12,555 nt of DNA from Terfezia claveryi (lineage: Eukaryota > Ascomycota > Pezizomycetes > Pezizales > Pezizaceae). A program made the position numbers and the translations under genes. Below, piece after piece: positions 8,730-12,555 of the stretch. The first letter of the stretch is position 1. Every line of letters starts with the position of its first letter. The stretch covers positions 1 through 12,555 of the forward strand of contig WHUX01000728.1 of the NCBI GenBank assembly GCA_015179025.1, in the 5' to 3' direction. The notes under the pieces were generated by a model. The model made no database searches. It was not told where the DNA came from and worked only from the letters and a program-made list of their open reading frames with translations.

Positions 8730-8836
8730 TCCGAGTGCGTCCGGACACTTGCGCGCCGAGCGTTTGGCATCCTGATCTTGAGTTTGTTTCCCGAGCGTCT
8801 TGTACATCCCATGCGTCCGGACGCACAGGACGCAAA
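8730..8836. repeat. Right subterminal repeat region
   Basis: It holds GTCCGGAC at 8739-8746 and 8815-8822. The 12-mer AAGTGTCCGGAC appears inverted here (8739-8750) relative to 516-527, and the 18-bp inverted repeat partner is at 8819-8836. The order of the shared words differs from the left end, so these are repeated binding-site-like modules rather than one long inverted repeat. Confidence 0.6.
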
Positions 8837-8853
8837 TAATATTTTTGGTGATG
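8829..8853. repeat. Right terminal inverted repeat of the transposon
   Basis: On the minus strand it reads CATCACCAAAAATATTATTT and then GCGTC. TA (8854-8855) follows it on the plus strand, and the interrupted ORF resumes with ATT GCG CAC in the frame of the left half. Confidence 0.6.
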
Positions 8854-9382
8854 TATTGCGCACCTCGTATCCGCAAATGAGCCTCAAAAGGAACTAGCAC
8901 CAGTACACAAGCCGACACGACCTACTCTCCAACCCAGCATTCAGTTCAGTAACCCCACCGAACAGATGACTAACCGACAAATAGAACAGGAGATCAGGAA
9001 CACTCCTATTACCCCGCAACAACTATTGAATACACCTCAACAACCAGCTGCAACCGCTAGCAGCAGTAACACAATTCCAATCAACACCGCCGCCGTCACT
9101 ACTCATTCTAAAAAGCGAGTAGCTATTGACGAAGATTCACCCTCTTTCATTCAAAACACCAAGACCTCCAGACAGCGTTGTGATTTCTGTAAGTTCTCAG
9201 GACATAATACTTCTACATGCAAGGAGAAGAAACCCACCATCAATAACTTCAACATAAGGATCGAACCGACCCTCAACAAGCTCATTGAAGAGAAACACAT
9301 CAGCGACGGATGGGAAGACGACAAGGACTACTTCATCACACAGTGGCTTGACCAAGGTACAGGTATGAAAGCTGCATATTAA
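8854..9382 (+). pseudogene. Retroelement-like ORF, middle part with CCHC zinc knuckle
   Basis: Continues the frame of 1-478 after the transposon. It encodes a Pro/Gln/Thr-rich linker (QQLLNTPQQPAATASSSN), then a zinc knuckle CDFCKFSGHNTSTC (CX2CX4HX4C) typical of retroelement Gag nucleocapsid regions, then a charged segment ending QWLDQGTGMKAAY. A TAA at 9380-9382 interrupts the frame. The ATG at 8966 is internal and not a true start, because the frame is open upstream to the transposon edge. Confidence 0.55.
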
Positions 9383-9944
9383 TCATGTATAAAAGTATGT
9401 CCTATCTGGAAGAACTACAATGATACCTTCGTGAACCATAAGGATCATAGAAGAAGAGACGGATTTTTGTATGTTAAGAACCGACAAGGACAATGGAGAT
9501 TAGTCTTGCCCTCTACCTTTAACATCGAAGGTAAGAACTATCTCGAATTGGTTATTAAAGATGCACATGAAGCAACTGCTCATGGTGGCATTAAAAAAAC
9601 AATGAAATATCTTACTGACCGATATGATTACCAGTCCTTTGCAGAACCAACTAAGAACTATATCAGAAGTTGTGATACTTATCAACGGACAAAGTATTCC
9701 AACAAGGCACCACTTGGACTCATAACTCCATTACATGTACCAAGCAGGCTATGGACTAACATATTGATGGTGTCACGGGGGTCCTATTGACTGATAGCGC
9801 ACTTGCGACTATTAGGACGACCATAGTTTGCTGCCGCAATGATATCTATTCTGCAATACAGAATATCAATCCTATAGCAGTAAAGTTCAATCCAACTAAA
9901 GTCCCTCACGACGGATCTTATTTCGCAACACAAAATAAATTCTA
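9383..9944 (+). pseudogene. Degenerate Ty3/Gypsy integrase zinc-binding domain
   Basis: In the same frame as the CCHC segment, after one TAA. It has the linker RDGFLYVKNRQGQWRLVLPS, then the H2C2 integrase zinc domain: HEATAHGGIKKT, then CDTYQRTK, where the second Cys of the usual CxxC is Tyr. PLHVPSRLW follows, then a -1 frame change near 9766 into IDGVTG where MDFVTG-like sequence is usual; the catalytic core beyond is not recognisable. Protease, reverse transcriptase and RNase H are absent between the knuckle and this domain. The remnant ends where the chromovirus LTR begins at 9945. TTCTA (9940-9944) is the expected 5-bp target duplication; its partner lies outside the window. Confidence 0.6.
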
Positions 9945-9961
9945 TGTCACTTGAACGTGAA

Positions 9962-10792
9962 TAGTGTGCGCATCAGCCCGAGTCGAGGCGAGTTTGCCAA
10001 CTATTTTTCCTACTCGACACCGACTCGCGCCGATGGAATTCCATGAGAAGCCAGCTCACACTGACTCACCGGCTACTTGCGAGTACTCGCCAAGCCCTTT
10101 TGTTACGGGGAATAGGCTAGCATCTTACCTACGCCGGCCATATATACATGAAATTTATGCATTTCCGGCTTATATATATATATGGAATTCGTGCATTCGC
10201 GGCTTAATATATACATGGAGTTCATGCATTCCCGGCTAGTACATGCCTAATCCATGTATATATATACAGGCCGCGAATGCATGATTTCCATGTATATATA
10301 GAGGCCACGCATACACAATATAGAGGCTATGAATGCATGAATTCCATGTATATATATAAGGGGCGAATGCATGATTTCCATGTAAATATATAAGCGGCGA
10401 ATGCATGATTTCCATGTATAGATATAAGCTGAGAATGTATGACTTCCAGGTATATATATAAGGGGCAAATGCATGATTTCCATGTATATATATAAGCCGT
10501 GAATGTATGACTTCTATGTATATATATAAGCTGTGAATGTATGACTTCCATGTATATATATAAGCTGCGAATATATGATTTCCATCTATATATGGGCAGC
10601 GAAGGGAGGCTTCCAGCCCATTCTCCGTAACAAAAAGGCTTGGCGAGTACTCGTCGGCTACTCAGCGCTGGCCCGAGTATTCCAGAGAATCGTGTAGCCG
10701 ACTTACCGAGTTTGAGGGTTGGGCAAAACTCGGCCATCGGCGTGAGTCTTGGCGAGTCGGCGCGGGGAAAACTCACCTCGGTGCGCACGCTA
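9962..10792. mobile_element. Non-autonomous hAT-like foldback element (831 bp)
   Basis: Flanked by an exact 8-bp duplication AACGTGAA (9954-9961 and 10793-10800). Ends are TAGTGTGCGCA and, inverted, TAGCGTGCGCA, fitting the hAT end pattern YARNG; 8-bp duplications are the hAT hallmark. The inverted arms are long: for example 10081-10119 (GAGTACTCGCCAAGC..TTTTGTTACGG) matches the reverse complement of 10613-10652. Inside is a 34-bp tandem array that is itself arranged as an inverted repeat. It encodes no transposase; the open frames in it are repeat translations. It lies within the LTR, 17 bp from its edge, and must be younger than the LTR. Confidence 0.8.
10131..10600. repeat. Palindromic array of a 34-bp AT-rich unit
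   Basis: The right half has ten units starting at 10268, 10302, 10324, 10358, 10392, 10426, 10460, 10494, 10528 and 10562. All steps are 34 bp except one of 22 bp, a 12-bp deletion. A typical unit contains GAATGCATGATTTCCATG followed by TATATATATAAG. The left half (10131-10237) has about four units in the opposite orientation at 31-34 bp spacing (anchored on GGC at 10136, 10167, 10201 and 10234). The switch of orientation is near 10240-10255. The unit is not a multiple of three, so the long minus-strand frames through it are accidental. Confidence 0.9.
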
Positions 10793-10903
10793 AACGTGAA
10801 GTTAACTCAAGACTTAGAACTTTGTAGGCTTCGTGTACTCAAGGTGCTCTTGCTTTCGAATACTCCCTGGTGGTAGAATGAATTCAACCGGAACTACTTG
10901 CAC

Positions 10904-10911
10904 TATTTATA
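10904..10911 (-). promoter_or_regulatory. LTR TATA box
   Basis: The minus strand reads GGATATAAATAGTGCAAG. TATAAATA lies in the expected place for U3 of the minus-strand LTR, with roughly 90-100 bases to the LTR end for R and U5 once the hAT-like insert is removed. Confidence 0.5.
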
Positions 10912-11601
10912 TCCCGTGGTGTTCATAGATATTCTTATGATAAAAATATTTTATAAAACGCGGGCCTACCTGTCACCTTGGAATTTCTTCCTAAGTGTTA
11001 TGCCATCCACACCTTTGTTAACGCAGTTGCTATCTGCACTCATTGTCATAGGTTACTAACCCGAACGTAGAGAATATTCCCATGTCTGCATATTATACGT
11101 ACTTCGCTTATAGCTCGCTTATCCCATTTAAGAATTCTTATCCGAGACAACTAAATTCAATTTCAGATACGTAACCAATCCCCGATACTATCGAATTACC
11201 ATTCGACAATATCTGAAGGCATCTAATTATGTTTCTGGCAATATTCGCTTAATAGTGTCTAGTGTCCATTGAAAATAATTTTCAACTGCACATAACTCTA
11301 TGAATAGAGAACCGTGGGTCACAGGTAGATTACCATTGGAAAGGTATAAACGCATAGAAGATTATAGAATCTTAGTTTATCTCGATACCTAAATTATTCA
11401 CGGAGTTATTACCAGTAATATGTAAACCTCCTTGTGGACCTATATGACCATATTAAAAAGTCTTATATCTCTATGAGTTTAACTCCGATTATAAAAAGGA
11501 TTGCAGAAATGGAATCAGGACGAAGAGTGGGCCTAGATAGAACCTTGAAACATTAAATTCGGAGAACTTTATGTTTTGGCCCTACCTTTGGCCTCTGTCC
11601 T

Positions 11602-11653
11602 GGGCGCACTCCCTTATAGTGTCACCGGACGCACTTTGGTCTAAAGTGCGCCC
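11602..11653. other. Nested hairpin inside the LTR
   Basis: CGCACTTT (11630-11637) pairs with AAAGTGCG (11643-11650) around GGTCT. The outer word GGGCGCACT (11602-11610) is also an exact inverse of AGTGCGCCC (11645-11653), so two alternative stems share one arm. No known function. Confidence 0.6.
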
Positions 11654-12081
11654 TCATGGCTTCATTTTTTTATTTATTTTTACCGAATTATTTTCCTGCA
11701 GTTCAGGGTAATAATTCAATATTTGAGTATTTCAGGGGAACGCCAAGACTTCAGGGTAACAGCTAATATAGCTAGCATATATATGCATATAGTCAGCATA
11801 TTAATCTGAGTATAACTATTGAACCGTTAATCGGATTCTTATGAAACTTGAACCGTAGCTCTCTCAAGGGTCTATGGACGTCCCATAAGGATCTTAAACA
11901 TCTAGGATGATTATAAACCACTCCGAGGTTCATACCCGTTTCATATACTTAACTCATATAGATAAGTATTAGAAACGTTTGCACCACACTGCTAAGAGTG
12001 TACCTAGAGCTCGTATAGATTCTAGGGTCGTTCTATGAGGGCCCAAGTACCTTTGGTAGGGCTGGATGTCACCCCGTGACA

Positions 12082-12098
12082 GTGCCTCCCTCCTTAAG
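12082..12098 (-). promoter_or_regulatory. Polypurine tract
   Basis: The minus strand reads TTAAGGAGGGAGGCAC immediately before the LTR start TGTCAC. A purine tract abutting the 3' LTR primes plus-strand synthesis in LTR elements, and it supports the LTR boundary at 12081. Confidence 0.6.
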
Positions 12099-12325
12099 GT
12101 TCTTGTCTACAAGAACCAAATTGATCATGCAATCAGAATCATTATTGCTACTAGCAACAATGGATGGGGCTTGAGGACCAGTCCTCATGTACGGCAGCCA
12201 AAACATAGCTGCGTACGTCTCATTGCACCCCTGGGACAAAATGGCATAAGAAATACAGGTAAAAACAAAAATGTAAAGATAATTCAAAAAACCTAATGCC
12301 TAATATAGGAAAAAAAGAAAAATCC
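12099..12325 (-). other. Non-coding spacer between Pol stop and polypurine tract
   Basis: A 227-bp AT-rich stretch. A 72-codon minus-strand frame (12287-12069) runs across it into the LTR but ends with translation of the polypurine tract (KEGGTVTG), so it is not called as a gene. Confidence 0.4.
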
Positions 12326-12555
12326 TCACAAGATAACATCAGGGTCCTGAGGCTTACGAGGATTATCCAGATGGAATTTTCGAATTAAATCGGCTGCTCC
12401 ATCCTTCAGGTTCTCATATGGTTCCCATGTGTCATCATCAGGCCCGTAACCCTTCCAAGAGACTAAATACATAACCCGTCCCTTCCTGAGCTCACTTGTC
12501 CTAACTTTTTCCACCTGGTATTACAATTCTTCGAGGTCGACTGGAGGGGGTGTTG
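12326..12555 (-). pseudogene. Chromovirus integrase C-terminus with chromodomain (partial, nonsense codon)
   Basis: This is the Pol end of a minus-strand Ty3/Gypsy element whose body lies beyond the window edge. The chromodomain has YLVSWKGYGPDDDTWEP and ENLKDGAADLIRKFH, with the aromatic-cage positions of chromoviral chromodomains, which steer integration toward marked chromatin. The end of Pol is PRKPQDPDVIL. Upstream, in the same frame, PPPVDLEEL is followed by TAA (12521-12523) and then YQVEKVRTSELRKG, where related elements read through with an acidic stretch, so this copy appears broken at that codon. The GTG at 12514 is not a real start. Confidence 0.8.

Larger units (their letters stand above)
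479..8853. mobile_element. Plavaka-type (CACTA-related) DNA transposon, 8.4 kb, three genes
   Basis: The left end reads CATCAGG then A8 and TTTGGCGTC; the reverse complement of the right end reads CATCACCAAAAA then TATTATTTGCGTC. TA stands directly outside both ends (477-478 and 8854-8855), consistent with a 2-bp target duplication. Joining 1-478 to 8856 onward gives one continuous reading frame (Arg, Ile, Ala, His, Leu), an independent check of the boundaries. Inside are a transposase on the minus strand and two plus-strand genes divergent from it. The terminal few hundred bases are rich in palindromic GTCCGGAC and include an 18-bp perfect inverted repeat (533-550 and 8819-8836). Plavaka elements are known from basidiomycetes; the exact ends and the 2-bp duplication here are my inference. 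No TET/JBP gene, a known passenger of such fungal elements, was seen. Confidence 0.72.
9945..12081 (-). mobile_element. 3' LTR of a Ty3/Gypsy chromovirus (interrupted by a hAT-like element)
   Basis: On the minus strand the LTR starts TGTCACGGGGTGAC at 12081, directly after a purine-rich tract, and ends CAAGTGACA at 9945, giving 6-bp inverted ends TGTCAC/GTGACA. Subtracting the inserted element and its duplication (839 bp) leaves about 1,298 bp. A TATA box lies about 120 bp (insert removed) from the LTR end, as expected for a U3 promoter. The position downstream of a chromodomain in the same orientation fixes it as the 3' LTR; the 5' LTR is outside the window. Apart from the insertion I see nothing coding in 10801-12081. 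Confidence 0.7.

Noticed and set aside
533..8836. The 18-bp inverted repeat as the true transposon ends
   Set aside because: Similarity continues outward to the CATCA ends, and only those ends give a flanking duplication with restored frame.
479..8853. TET/JBP dioxygenase cargo, known in some Plavaka and KDZ elements
   Set aside because: No HxD and downstream His/Arg pattern in a suitable frame; the cargo here is different.
9771..9780. TGTCACGGGG on the plus strand as an LTR start
   Set aside because: It matches the first ten bases of the true LTR but diverges directly after, and it lies inside the integrase reading frame.
10268..10595. Regular 34-bp repeats resembling a CRISPR array
   Set aside because: The units abut with no unique spacers, are diverged and AT-rich, lie in a eukaryotic transposon, and reverse orientation in the left half.
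10247..10788. Minus-strand frames encoding repeated YIYMEIMHS-like peptides
   Set aside because: They are translations of the 34-bp array, which is not a multiple of three, so the same peptide words cycle through frames.
12069..12287. 72-codon minus-strand frame after the chromodomain
   Set aside because: It spans the spacer, polypurine tract and LTR start, and shows no domain.

Overview
The window looks like transposon-rich DNA from a mushroom-forming basidiomycete (Agaricomycetes). The reasons are a Plavaka-type transposase, a DUF6532-like protein, and introns of 48-63 bp with GTRNGT-like donors, CTAAC-like branch points and YAG acceptors. I see no ordinary host gene. Nearly all of it can be read as nested mobile elements. 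Family names come from recognising motifs by eye; no database search was run.

Layout. Positions 1-478 and 8854-9944 are two halves of one old plus-strand, retroelement-like reading frame: Cys/His-rich N-terminal part, CCHC knuckle, then a degenerate Ty3/Gypsy integrase zinc domain. An 8,375-bp DNA transposon (479-8853) splits it, with imperfect inverted ends (CATCA..AAAAA) and a TA duplication. Removing the element and one TA restores the reading frame. The transposon carries a minus-strand Plavaka-type transposase (882-4066) and, divergently, two plus-strand genes: an unrecognised basic/coiled-coil protein (4795-about 6030) and a six-exon DUF6532-like gene (6451-8145). The terminal few hundred bases hold palindromic GTCCGGAC copies and an 18-bp perfect inverted repeat. 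The divergent intergenic region holds a tRNA-like Pol III unit and a degenerate direct repeat.

The right third is the 3' end of a minus-strand Ty3/Gypsy chromovirus: integrase chromodomain (12326-12514), polypurine tract, and a long LTR running from 12081 down to 9945 (TGTCAC...GTGACA). That LTR is interrupted 17 bp from its end by an 831-bp non-autonomous hAT-like foldback element (9962-10792) with an 8-bp target duplication AACGTGAA, long inverted arms and an inner palindromic array of a 34-bp AT-rich unit.

How it works together (inference): the transposase would cut the CATCA ends; the two companion proteins may bind the subterminal repeats or regulate expression, as TnpA does in plant En/Spm. 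Every frameshift I infer (twelve, in four genes) has the same sign, each looking like one missing base and several falling in homopolymers. The breaks may therefore be partly assembly errors rather than decay.
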